Of a stretch of 11,233 nucleotides of DNA, positions 1-6,448 are shown one piece after another; positions within the stretch are counted from its first letter, which is position 1, and each line of letters starts with the position of its first letter. A program made the position numbers and the translations under genes. Source of the stretch: Pseudomonadota bacterium. GTDB taxonomy: Bacteria; Pseudomonadota; Gammaproteobacteria; Steroidobacterales; Steroidobacteraceae. The stretch is from assembly GCA_021792815.1 (NCBI GenBank), contig JAJYTX010000047.1, positions 1 through 11,233 of the forward strand, written 5' to 3'. The notes beneath the pieces are model-generated. The model was given only the letters and a program-made list of their open reading frames with translations, had not been told where the DNA came from and searched no databases.

Positions 1-376
1 GGCCGTCGCGGTGACGCTGGCCGACGTCGGCGAGCGTCGTCGGCATGTCATGGCCGGCGACGGCCGGGCCGCTGTAGATCGACAGGCCGCGCAGCTTCAT
101 GGCCGCGAGAACGGACCGCATGGCGCGAGGCCCCAGCCACAAAACCAGCCGCGCCACGATGCGCGCTCGGGTCGAGGGCCGGAAGGTCTGATCCGGCAGC
201 GGCTGCGCCGCCTGTCGCCTCAGCGAGCTTTCCCACTTCGCCGCCTGTTCCTCGGCAGCCGCCGCGAGCTGGCCGAACAGCCGCTGCTTGCGAGGGTCGG
301 GCTCTGCCGCGGCGACCTGGCGGTACAGCCAGGCGGACTCCTTCTCGTGATGCCAGCTGTCGAGGCTGTCGCTCAT
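1..376 (-). CDS. Ferritin-like/VIT1-CCC1 family metal transporter, 5' part (runs off left edge)
   Basis: The first 125 codons of a minus-strand gene whose 3' end lies outside the window. The protein begins MSDSLDSWHHEKESAWLYRQ and continues with a helical, Glu-rich stretch (AAAAEEQAAKW, about residues 38-48). Then come LVLWLGPRAMRSVLAAMK (about 77-94) and GHDMPTTLADVGQRHR (about 108-123). This is how proteins with an N-terminal rubrerythrin/ferritin-like domain followed by a VIT1/CCC1 membrane transporter domain begin; the family moves Fe(II) or Mn(II) across membranes. Only the cytosolic N-terminal domain is visible, so the membrane part is inferred from the family. The ATG at 376 is preceded by AAGGA about 14 nt upstream, a rather long spacing. 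It lies 75 bp downstream of the acidic-tail protein gene on the same strand and may share its transcript. Family assignment is from remembered motifs. Confidence 0.72.
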   Translation of the reverse strand, partial: MSDSLDSWHHEKESAWLYRQVAAAEPDPRKQRLFGQLAAAAEEQAAKWESSLRRQAAQPLPDQTFRPSTRARIVARLVLWLGPRAMRSVLAAMKLRGLSIYSGPAVAGHDMPTTLADVGQRHRDG

Positions 377-451
377 GCCACGCCCGAATTTCCTTCGAGC
401 GGATCGCGTGAGTGCTGCCGGCTCACGGGCAAGAGAAAGAGCGGACGAGCC

Positions 452-778
452 TCAATACTCGTCCTCGTCCTCGTCCCAATCCTCGTCGTCATCCTCGTCC
501 TCATCGTCCTCGTCCTCGTCCTCGTCCTCATCGTCTTCGTCCCAGTCGTCCTCCTCATCCTCTTCTTCTTCGTCTTCCTCGGACCACCCCTCGGGTTCCT
601 GAGTGGCTTCGAGGTCCATCTCGTGCCAGGTCTCGAGGTCGATTTCTTCGATCTCGCCGTCGAGATGCTCGATCTCGACCAGCTCGGCGTCCTCGTCAAC
701 TTTGAGCACGCGGAAGGATTCTTCGTCTTCAAGGTTCTCGTACCACTGGCCGGGAACCGGTTCGTAATCTCTGCTCAC
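452..778 (-). CDS. Small conserved hypothetical protein with long acidic C-terminal tail (DUF6763-like)
   Basis: A 108-residue cytosolic protein of unknown function. Residues 1-66 form a small compact-looking domain: EPVPGQWYENLEDEESFRVL, then VEIEHLDGEIEEIDLETWHEM. This resembles a short gammaproteobacterial family I associate with DUF6763 (tentative). Residues 67-108 are almost only Asp and Glu, broken by W79, W101 and a final Tyr. I place the start at the GTG at 778, where AGAGGA sits about 9 nt upstream and a promoter ends about 30 nt upstream. An in-frame ATG at 838 would add 20 residues but lies within the -35 element. There is no signal peptide or membrane segment. The downstream neighbour is a probable iron/manganese transporter, so cation binding by the tail is conceivable, but that is inference. 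Confidence 0.8.
   Translation of the reverse strand: MSRDYEPVPGQWYENLEDEESFRVLKVDEDAELVEIEHLDGEIEEIDLETWHEMDLEATQEPEGWSEEDEEEEDEEDDWDEDDEDEDEDEDDEDEDDDEDWDEDEDEY
455..580 (-). repeat. Low-complexity Asp/Glu codon repeat (acidic tail)
   Basis: About 126 bp of GAY/GAR codons with many GAGGAC-type hexamers encode the acidic tail of the small protein at 452-778. On the plus strand it reads as imperfect (CTCGTC)n, which creates spurious poly-Ser and poly-Val/Leu frames. Such a tract can change length by slippage. Confidence 0.8.
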
Positions 779-809
779 CGATGCAGTCCTCTCACTGGGC
801 AGCCGCGCA

Positions 810-838
810 AGTGTAGGGGCTACGATGGCTGCGAGCAA
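810..838 (-). promoter_or_regulatory. Putative sigma70-type promoter for the acidic-tail protein gene
   Basis: On the minus strand TTGCTC (838-833) and TACACT (815-810) are separated by 17 bp. A start site near 803 would leave a leader of about 25 nt that contains the AGAGGA ribosome binding site of the GTG at 778. The -35 box is imperfect. The fit of promoter, leader and start codon is the main support. Confidence 0.5.
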
Positions 839-1258
839 CGCGCCGAAGGCCGCGACAAATGGGCCGGAAGCGATTTCACTCGCCCTGCAACCTGTGCCTC
901 GGCATGCGGGCTCGAGCCCAAAAGGCGCCCGTTAACCCCCGCATCACCCGCCGTGACGGTGGAGGGGTCGTGCGCCGCACCGATGGGGGAGGTCCGAACC
1001 CGCAGCCAGGATCGGATCGAGTGACGTATCCGGGTTGCGCTGGCCTCGCAGGTCCCCTCCCGGGCCGGCGGCGAAGCGCACGGGTCCCGAGATCGGACGG
1101 ATTGCCCGGGGAGTGTGCCGGAGCGGCTTTTCGGCAGCCGCGTCCGTGCAGCCGCGGGCAGGAGGCGCTCTACGAGATCCCGCGGGTGGGAAAGGAAGCG
1201 CCCGCTCAGGTCTTCCCGACGGGATGGTGGTGGGACCGGGAAACGCACCGCCAAGCGG

Positions 1259-1292
1259 CGCCGCGCCGCACTGGGCGCGCTGCGGTGCGGCG
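1259..1292. repeat. Inverted repeat / strong hairpin upstream of proB
   Basis: A 12-bp left arm (1259-1270, CGCCGCGCCGCA) pairs with a right arm (1281-1292, TGCGGTGCGGCG) around a 10-nt loop. The single non-Watson-Crick pair is a G-U in the plus-strand RNA. No T-run follows on either side, so it is not a standard intrinsic terminator. Function unknown; it could be a structured RNA element or a chance product of high GC. Confidence 0.55.
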
Positions 1293-1462
1293 AATGGATC
1301 TCCAGGGATCCCGTTGTCGTATGTCGACCGGCACCCAGACAGAGCCCGCGCCGTGGGGCGGGCGGGGCATGGCGAAGCGGGTGGGCACCCCGCGCAATCG
1401 CCCTCGTGATGCCCCTGCCACGATGTGACCCCGCCAATCTCGCGCGATGCGTTGTGGACACG

Positions 1463-1468
1463 TATAGT
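1463..1468 (+). promoter_or_regulatory. Possible -10 element of proBA (TATAGT)
   Basis: TATAGT lies in a locally AT-rich patch and ends 9 nt before the proB ATG. A transcript from it would start about 2-4 nt before the ATG, giving a nearly leaderless mRNA, which would fit the absence of a Shine-Dalgarno sequence. No convincing -35 box is seen at 16-18 bp, so support is weak. Confidence 0.3.
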
Positions 1469-1477
1469 TTTCATCGT

Positions 1478-2638
1478 ATGAGCCGTCGTCCACACAGTGC
1501 TTCTCCCCTCAGCAAGGCCCGACGCGTGGTGGTCAAGGTCGGGTCGGCCTTGCTGGTCGACAGCCGCACGGGTCGGATCAACCGTGCGTGGCTCGAGACC
1601 CTGATCGAGGACCTGCTGGCGCTGCGCCGGCGCGATCAGCAGGTCATCCTGGTGTCCTCCGGCGCGATCGCGCTCGGCCGCCGCCAGCTGGCTTTGGCCC
1701 ATGGGCCGCTGCGCCTGGAGGAGAGCCAGGCCGCCGCGGCGGTCGGCCAGATCCGTCTGGCTCACGCCTACAAGGAACTGCTCGAGAGCCGGGCGGTCAC
1801 CGTGGCCCAGGTGCTGCTCACCCTGGAGGACAGCGAACGCCGTCGCAGGTACCTCAATGCTCGGGCGACCCTCGAGACACTGTTATCCCTCGGGGCGCTG
1901 CCGGTCATCAACGAGAACGACACGGTGGCCACGACCGAAATCCGCTATGGCGACAATGACCGTCTGGCCGCCCGGGTGGCGCAGATGACGGGCGCGGATT
2001 GCCTGATTCTGTTGTCGGACGTCGATGGACTGTATACCGCCGATCCGAACAAGGACCCGGCGGCGCGCTTCATCGAGGAGGTCGATGACATCACGCCGGA
2101 AATCGAGGCCATGGGCGGGCGCTCGGCCTCCGAGGTGGGCTCCGGAGGGATGACGACCAAGCTGCTTGCGGCCCGCATCGCCGTCTCGGCAGGCTGCCAC
2201 ATGTGCATTGCGGCGGGCCGCCACCATCATCCGCTCAGGCGCATCGAGCAGGGCACGCGCTGTACCTGGTTTGCGCCCGCCGCGACACCGGTGACCGCAC
2301 GCAAGCAGTGGATCGCCGGAACATTGCGCCCAGCCGGTGCGCTGACCATAGACGGCGGCGCGCTGCGCGCGCTGCTCAACGGCAGAAGCCTGCTGCCGGC
2401 AGGGGTGATTGCAACCCGCGGACAGTTCGAACGCGGCGATACCGTCAGCGTGCTGACGCCCGACGGCGCGGAGATCGCCCGTGGTATCGTCGCGTATTCG
2501 GACGGCGATGCGGCGCGGATCATGGGGCGTAAGTCAGCGGAAATCCAGGGGATCCTCGGATTCCGGGGTCGCGACGAACTGATCCATCGCGACGATCTCG
2601 TCCTGTTGGCCAAAGACATCCGGCACGTTGCCCTATGA
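1478..2638 (+). CDS. proB: Glutamate 5-kinase
   Basis: A cytosolic enzyme that phosphorylates glutamate to gamma-glutamyl phosphate, the first and normally proline-inhibited step of proline synthesis. The 386-residue protein has the amino-acid kinase fold at about 14-260: [11 protein letters not shown] (17-27), [15 protein letters not shown] (57-71), [20 protein letters not shown] (141-160), [13 protein letters not shown] (178-190) and the [12 protein letters not shown] segment (221-232). A PUA domain follows at about 277-355, as in the long bacterial ProB form. The frame is open for 121 codons upstream, but that stretch is Arg-rich with no homology. I therefore chose the ATG at 1478, 19 residues before the conserved VKVGS. 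There is no clear ribosome binding site. The stop overlaps the proA start (ATGA, 2635-2638), implying translational coupling and an equimolar supply of kinase and reductase. Confidence 0.97.
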   Translation: MSRRPHSASPLSKARRVVVKVGSALLVDSRTGRINRAWLETLIEDLLALRRRDQQVILVSSGAIALGRRQLALAHGPLRLEESQAAAAVGQIRLAHAYKELLESRAVTVAQVLLTLEDSERRRRYLNARATLETLLSLGALPVINENDTVATTEIRYGDNDRLAARVAQMTGADCLILLSDVDGLYTADPNKDPAARFIEEVDDITPEIEAMGGRSASEVGSGGMTTKLLAARIAVSAGCHMCIAAGRHHHPLRRIEQGTRCTWFAPAATPVTARKQWIAGTLRPAGALTIDGGALRALLNGRSLLPAGVIATRGQFERGDTVSVLTPDGAEIARGIVAYSDGDAARIMGRKSAEIQGILGFRGRDELIHRDDLVLLAKDIRHVAL

Positions 2639-3912
2639 GCACGCACAGCGATATTCCTCTCGGCGAGATCATGACGCAGTTGGGACGCAACGCCGCCAGC
2701 GCCGCATCGGTGCTGGCGCTCGCGTCCACGCAGATCAAGAACGCCGCGCTGGCTGCCGCCGCCGGCACGATCCGCGCCCGGGCGGGCGCAATCCTCCAGG
2801 CCAACGAGCATGATCTGGCGGCCGCGCGCGCCGCCGGGCTGGGCGCGGCTCTGCTCGACCGCCTGGCGCTGAGCGACGCGCGCGTCGAGTCGATGGCGCG
2901 GGGAATCGAGGAGATCGTCGCGCTGCCGGACCCGATCGGTGTGACGGTCGCGGAGTGGCAACGGCCGAACGGGCTGAGGATCCAGCGGGTGAGGGTGCCG
3001 CTCGGCGTGATCGGCATCATCTACGAAAGCCGACCCAACGTGACGGCCGACGCCGGAGCACTCTGTCTGAAGTCCGGCAATGCCGTCATTCTGCGCGGCG
3101 GCTCGGAGAGCCGATATTCCAACGTCGCGATCCACGCCTGCCTGGCCGAGGGACTCGCCGCGGCGGGGCTGCCCGCCGGGTGCATACAGCTCGTGCCGAC
3201 CACCGACCGGGCGGCGGTCGGCTATATGCTCGCGGGCATGACCGATTATCTGGATGTCATCGTGCCGCGCGGCGGCAAGAGCCTGGTGGCGCGCGTGCAG
3301 AAGGAGGCTCGTGTGCCGGTGATCGGCCACCTGGAAGGCAACTGTCACGTCTACATCGATCGGGATGCCGATGTGCGCATGGCGCAGACCATCGCACTCA
3401 ATGCGAAAATGCGCCGCACCGGAATCTGCGGCGCCGCGGAGACCCTGCTCCTCGACCGTGCCTGCGTCGATACGCACATGCGCCCGGTGGTGCGTGCGCT
3501 GCTCGATGCGGGTTGCGAAGTGCGTGGCGATACGATCGTGCAGACCGCTGATCAGCGGGTGCGTCCGGCGAGCGAAGAGGACTGGCACACCGAATACCTG
3601 GACGCGATCATTGCCGCGCGCGTGGTCGACGGCGTGGATGGCGCGATCGCGCACATCGCTCAATACGGATCGGCGCACACCGAATCCATCGTCACGGAAA
3701 ATCACGCCACGGCCGAGCGATTTCTGCAGCGGGTCGACAGCGCCATCGTGCTGCACAACGCCTCGACCCAGTTCGCAGATGGCGGGGAGTTCGGCATGGG
3801 CGCCGAGATCGGCATCTCCACCGACCGCTTCCATGCGCGCGGCCCGGTCGGTGTCGAGCAGCTGACGAGCTATAAGTACGTGGTGCGTGGCACCGGGCAG
3901 GTCAGGCCGTAG
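2635..3912 (+). CDS. proA: Glutamate-5-semialdehyde dehydrogenase (gamma-glutamyl phosphate reductase)
   Basis: A cytosolic NADPH-dependent reductase that converts gamma-glutamyl phosphate to glutamate-5-semialdehyde, which cyclises to pyrroline-5-carboxylate. The protein is 425 residues, close to the usual 415-420 of the aldehyde-dehydrogenase-like ProA family. Visible signatures are [59 protein letters not shown], the catalytic-cysteine segment [13 protein letters not shown], and [20 protein letters not shown] followed by [16 protein letters not shown] at the C-terminus. It starts within the proB stop. Its last 11 bp overlap the last 11 bp of the convergent Moco fusion gene, with no terminator between them. 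Confidence 0.97.
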   Translation: MSTHSDIPLGEIMTQLGRNAASAASVLALASTQIKNAALAAAAGTIRARAGAILQANEHDLAAARAAGLGAALLDRLALSDARVESMARGIEEIVALPDPIGVTVAEWQRPNGLRIQRVRVPLGVIGIIYESRPNVTADAGALCLKSGNAVILRGGSESRYSNVAIHACLAEGLAAAGLPAGCIQLVPTTDRAAVGYMLAGMTDYLDVIVPRGGKSLVARVQKEARVPVIGHLEGNCHVYIDRDADVRMAQTIALNAKMRRTGICGAAETLLLDRACVDTHMRPVVRALLDAGCEVRGDTIVQTADQRVRPASEEDWHTEYLDAIIAARVVDGVDGAIAHIAQYGSAHTESIVTENHATAERFLQRVDSAIVLHNASTQFADGGEFGMGAEIGISTDRFHARGPVGVEQLTSYKYVVRGTGQVRP

Positions 3913-5461
3913 TCCGAGACGGCGATCGCGCCAGGCCTGCGAGACCACCCCGAAGCGAGAACACCTCGGCAGCGCCGCGGGCGCGCAGCTCGCGCGCGGC
4001 AGCACGGCTGCGCACCCCGGTGGCACAGACCAGAAGACACTTGTGCGTGAGAGGCTCGGCGGCACCGTACAGCAGCTCTCCCATCGGCACGCAGCGAATC
4101 GGTGCACCCGAGCCCGGTTGAACCGTGAGTTCCACGCGCTCGCGGATGTCGATGACATCGAAGCCCGCATCGAGCGCCGCTTCCAGCGAGTCGAACTCCA
4201 TGTCGGTATCGCCGGTGGCCCCGATGGAGGACGGCGTGGCGTCGCGGGCCCGCCCATGATCCGGGCAATCGGACGCCCGCCGGGCCCGCACCCGCATCAC
4301 CGACAAGGTGAGCAGGTCGAGCAACAGCAACTCGTCGTCGAGCTGCCCGGGCAGATTCAACAGCAGCTTCAGCGCCTCCAGCGCCTGCAGGGTGCCGAGC
4401 GTGCCCGGAACCGGTCCGAGGACACCTGCTTCGGCGCAGTTGCCGACGAGGCCATCGCGGGCCGCCTCCGGCCAGACACAGCGCAGGCAGGCCCCGTGGC
4501 CCGGCCGGACCACCTGCAGCTGGCCCTCATACTGGTAGACGCTCGCGAAGACCACGGGCTTGCCGAGGCGCACGCAGACATCGTTCAGCACGAGTTTGCT
4601 GGCGATGCTGTCGGTGCAGTCGATGACCAGGTCATACGGCGCGACGATGGCGGGCGCGGTGCGCGCATCGACACGGACCGGGTGGAGGGTGAGTTCCACC
4701 TCGGGATTGAGCGAGCGCAGGTGCCGGGCCGCCAGTTCGACTTTGGGCCGTCCCACGTCAGCCAGGGTGTACAGCGGCTGCCGGTGCAGGTTCGAAGCCT
4801 CCAGCCGGTCCTCGTCCGCCAGTCCCAGGCGGCCGACACCGGCGGCCGCGAGATAAGTCATCGCGGGTACGCCGAGTCCGCCGCAGCCGACGACCAGTAC
4901 CGATGAGCCCCGAAGCCTGGCCTGACCCGCGGCGCCGACCTCCTTCAGCGCCATCTGCCGCGAGTAATCCGGCACATTTGCTCCGACCGGCTCATGCCCA
5001 TGCTCATGCGTGTGCTCATGCGCGTGCTCATGCGCGTGCTCGGCGCAGCGCTCGCAATTGACCCAGCCCGAGTCGCCGTTCTCGTAGTGCTCCTTCTTCC
5101 ATATCGGGACGCGGTGTTTGACTTCATCGATGATGTAGCGGCAGGCCCGGAATGCCTCGTCCCGGTGGCCGGCGCTCACCCCCACCCACACTGCAATTTC
5201 GCCGATCGCGAGCGGGCCGATGCGGTGTTCGCACGCCGCATGCTGCACACCGAAGCGGGTCACGGCCTCCGCGACGATGCGCTCGCCCTCCCGGATCGCC
5301 AGCGGCTCGAACGCTTCGTATTCCAGGCGTACCACACGCTGGCCGTCATTGTGGTCGCGGACCCAGCCTTCGAAACAGGTATAGCCGCCACAGGCTCCGT
5401 CCTCGAGGGAAGCGCGCAGCGCGGGGAGGTCCAGGGGCGCAGTGCGGAATCGAAAGGTCAT
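3902..5461 (-). CDS. moaE/moeB: MoaE-MoeB-rhodanese fusion (MPT synthase large subunit + MoaD adenylyltransferase + sulfurtransferase)
   Basis: A 519-residue three-domain molybdopterin protein. Residues 1-135 are MoaE, the catalytic subunit of molybdopterin synthase; K115 and K122 ([10 protein letters not shown]) match the spacing of the E. coli active-site lysines K119/K126. Residues 136-157 are a linker with C136xxC139 and eight alternating His. Residues 164-405 are a MoeB/ThiF E1-like domain, which activates the MoaD C-terminus with ATP: R168 (YSRQ), VVGCGGLG nucleotide loop (190-197), R227, K240, DCTD with D284, and zinc ligands C325xxC328 and C399-P-D-H402. The last zinc ligand is His where the family has Cys. 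Residues 424-512 are a rhodanese with active loop CATGVRS (C479). The ATG at 5461 overlaps the stop of a small upstream ORF (ATGA). A GTG at 5479 is an alternative, less likely start. It is the last gene of the operon. Confidence 0.93.
   Translation of the reverse strand: MTFRFRTAPLDLPALRASLEDGACGGYTCFEGWVRDHNDGQRVVRLEYEAFEPLAIREGERIVAEAVTRFGVQHAACEHRIGPLAIGEIAVWVGVSAGHRDEAFRACRYIIDEVKHRVPIWKKEHYENGDSGWVNCERCAEHAHEHAHEHTHEHGHEPVGANVPDYSRQMALKEVGAAGQARLRGSSVLVVGCGGLGVPAMTYLAAAGVGRLGLADEDRLEASNLHRQPLYTLADVGRPKVELAARHLRSLNPEVELTLHPVRVDARTAPAIVAPYDLVIDCTDSIASKLVLNDVCVRLGKPVVFASVYQYEGQLQVVRPGHGACLRCVWPEAARDGLVGNCAEAGVLGPVPGTLGTLQALEALKLLLNLPGQLDDELLLLDLLTLSVMRVRARRASDCPDHGRARDATPSSIGATGDTDMEFDSLEAALDAGFDVIDIRERVELTVQPGSGAPIRCVPMGELLYGAAEPLTHKCLLVCATGVRSRAAARELRARGAAEVFSLRGGLAGLARSPSRTTA
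4994..5041 (-). repeat. Four 12-bp tandem repeats encoding an alternating-His linker
   Basis: Units 5041-5030, 5029-5018, 5017-5006 and 5005-4994 read GAGCACGCGCAT twice, then GAGCACACGCAT and GAGCATGGGCAT. They encode (Glu-His-Ala/Thr/Gly-His)x4 between the MoaE and MoeB domains. The two identical 5' units suggest recent duplication or slippage. Confidence 0.85.
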
Positions 5462-5547
5462 CGGATCTCGCTCGGGCACGATGGCTCAGGGGCGGTAAGG
5501 CAATCGCTACAGTCCGAGGCCAAACAGTGCGAAAACTGGAGAAACAT
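5458..5547 (-). CDS. Cys-rich 29-residue small ORF, candidate leader peptide of moaE-moeB
   Basis: An ATG at 5547 opens 29 codons ending in TGA at 5460-5458. The peptide starts MFLQFSHCLASDC and ends PSCPSEIR, with Cys at 8, 13, 16 and 24 (CX4CX2CX7C). The start has a perfect GGAGG (5558-5554) at 6-nt spacing, placed one base after the mobA-moaD stop. The stop overlaps the moaE-moeB ATG (ATGA, 5461-5458), and that ATG has only a weak ribosome binding site of its own. So the ORF fits the operon exactly, 12 nt behind one gene and coupled to the next. It could be a translational coupler, a cysteine-sensing leader or a small metal-binding protein. Against it: the first half is AT-richer than its neighbours, with rare TTT, TGT and TTG codons, and no homologue is known to me. 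Confidence 0.5.
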   Translation of the reverse strand: MFLQFSHCLASDCSDCLTAPEPSCPSEIR

Positions 5548-5553
5548 CAGAAA

Positions 5554-5558
5554 CCTCC
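5554..5558 (-). promoter_or_regulatory. Strong Shine-Dalgarno (GGAGG) of the Cys-rich small ORF
   Basis: On the minus strand the order is TGA (end of mobA-moaD), C, GGAGG, TTTCTG, ATG. This is the best ribosome binding site between mobA-moaD and moaE-moeB. It points at the small ORF, not at the moaE start 93 nt further on. Confidence 0.6.
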
Positions 5559-5559
5559 G

Positions 5560-6438
5560 TCACCCCCCGGCCACCGGCGGGATGAACACCACGGTGTCCC
5601 CCTCGGCAAGCGGCTGCGACCAGTCGCCGAACTCGGCGTTGATCGCGACGCGCAGAAGCTCGGGCGGCAGCGTGAATGGATAGCGGGCCTTGAGTTCCTG
5701 GTACAGCTCGCGCGGCGAGTTCGCGGTGGTCAGCAGCGATTCGGTACTGCGGCCGGCCTGCTCGCGTAGCAGCGCGTAGTACTGTACCGCGATTCGTCTG
5801 GGGCGCGCCGCCGGCCGGTCCGATCCCAGGGCGCCGCTCGCTTCATGGAACTCTTCAGGGGTATTGATGTTCTCGAGCGAGGTGGGTTTCGGTTGATCGA
5901 GCAGCTCGACGTCCGAGCGGATCAGGAACTTGCGCGGGCAGTCGCGGCCCGCGGCCGCCGCAGCGGCCAGCTCGGCGTGGCTGACCGGTTCGTAAATCGC
6001 GCACAGCGGCTCCGGCAGGCCATCGTGACTCGATCGGTAGGCCGTGGCAGCCCGATGGGTCGCCCGAGAGGCAATCAGCCGCTCGAGCGTGGACTCGTCG
6101 AGAAAGGGCAGGTCGCACGCGAGCACGAGCCAGGCGGCTTGCGGATAACGGGTCTGGGCGGCGAGGATGCCTGCCAGGGGCCCGAGGTTACGCGCGAGAT
6201 CCACGATCTGAGGGAACCGTGCGCGAAGCGGGTCATCGCGCTGGTCCTCCCGAACGGATATGAACGCGTGCTCGACCCGGCCCCGGAGCAGCTCCATCGT
6301 CCAGTCGAGCTGGCTGCGGCCATGGTACTCGAGTGCCGCCTTGTCGCGGCGCATGCGGCTGCTGCGGCCACCGGCAAGGACCAGTCCATAAAGCGGTGCC
6401 ACGGCCGCACGGGGGGCAGGAGACGGTGAGGTTGCCAT
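5560..6438 (-). CDS. mobA/moaD: MobA-MoaD fusion (Moco guanylyltransferase + MPT synthase sulfur-carrier subunit)
   Basis: A 292-residue two-domain protein. Residues about 15-203 are MobA, which joins GMP from GTP to molybdopterin/Moco to give the bis-MGD type cofactor: LAGGRSSRMRRDKAALEYHG (21-40), the NLGPLAGILAA segment (84-94), LACDLPF with metal-binding D109, LPEPLCAIYEP (141-151) and LENINTPEEF (188-197). Residues 213-292 are MoaD, a ubiquitin-like carrier of about 80 residues that ends FIPPVAGG at the very C-terminus. The Gly-Gly end is therefore free for adenylation by MoeB and thiocarboxylation. MobA and MoaD belong to different steps (last and middle) of the pathway. The ATG at 6438 follows the moaC stop by 10 bp and has no clear ribosome binding site. 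Confidence 0.94.
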   Translation of the reverse strand: MATSPSPAPRAAVAPLYGLVLAGGRSSRMRRDKAALEYHGRSQLDWTMELLRGRVEHAFISVREDQRDDPLRARFPQIVDLARNLGPLAGILAAQTRYPQAAWLVLACDLPFLDESTLERLIASRATHRAATAYRSSHDGLPEPLCAIYEPVSHAELAAAAAAGRDCPRKFLIRSDVELLDQPKPTSLENINTPEEFHEASGALGSDRPAARPRRIAVQYYALLREQAGRSTESLLTTANSPRELYQELKARYPFTLPPELLRVAINAEFGDWSQPLAEGDTVVFIPPVAGG

Positions 6439-6448
6439 GGCGCAGAGT

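Larger units (their letters stand above)
779..1477. other. Gap of about 700 bp without a recognisable gene
   Basis: Open frames exist on both strands, but all translate to Arg/Pro/Ser/Gly-rich sequence with no motif, as expected from GC-rich non-coding DNA. I looked for tRNA, RNase P RNA, tmRNA, SRP RNA, 6S RNA and cobalamin-riboswitch signatures and saw none. It holds the promoter of the acidic-tail gene at its left end, a strong hairpin at 1259-1292, smaller GC-rich inverted repeats (for example around 1182-1206), and a -10-like TATAGT just before proB. Confidence 0.6.

Noticed and set aside
375..602. Plus-strand poly-Ser frame, and a Val/Leu-rich frame spanning 11-1024
   Set aside because: Both are the complement of the Asp/Glu codon tract of the minus-strand acidic protein.
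985..1010. tRNA T-arm look-alike (GGTTCGGACC on the minus strand)
   Set aside because: The loop lacks the conserved TTCRA pattern and no D-arm, anticodon arm or acceptor stem can be built around it.
1115..1477. N-terminal extension of ProB by 121 codons
   Set aside because: Open frame only; Arg-rich and unrelated to ProB, whose family starts shortly before the VKVGS motif.
820..1765. Overlapping minus-strand open frames of 213 and 273 codons upstream of proB
   Set aside because: Arg/Pro/Ser-rich without motif, no ribosome binding site, and one runs into proB; typical of GC-rich non-coding DNA.
3882..3894. GGTGC-GTG-GCACC hairpin near the end of proA as terminator
   Set aside because: Five-bp stem inside the coding sequence with no T-run on either strand.
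2227..4257. Long minus-strand open frame antisense to proB/proA
   Set aside because: It covers two certain plus-strand genes, is rich in Arg, His and Ala, and shows no motif; a third-position GC shadow.
5462..5479. GTG at 5479 as start of the MoaE-MoeB fusion
   Set aside because: It has no ribosome binding site and lies inside the small ORF; the ATG at 5461 has the ATGA overlap and begins closer to the usual MoaE N-terminus.
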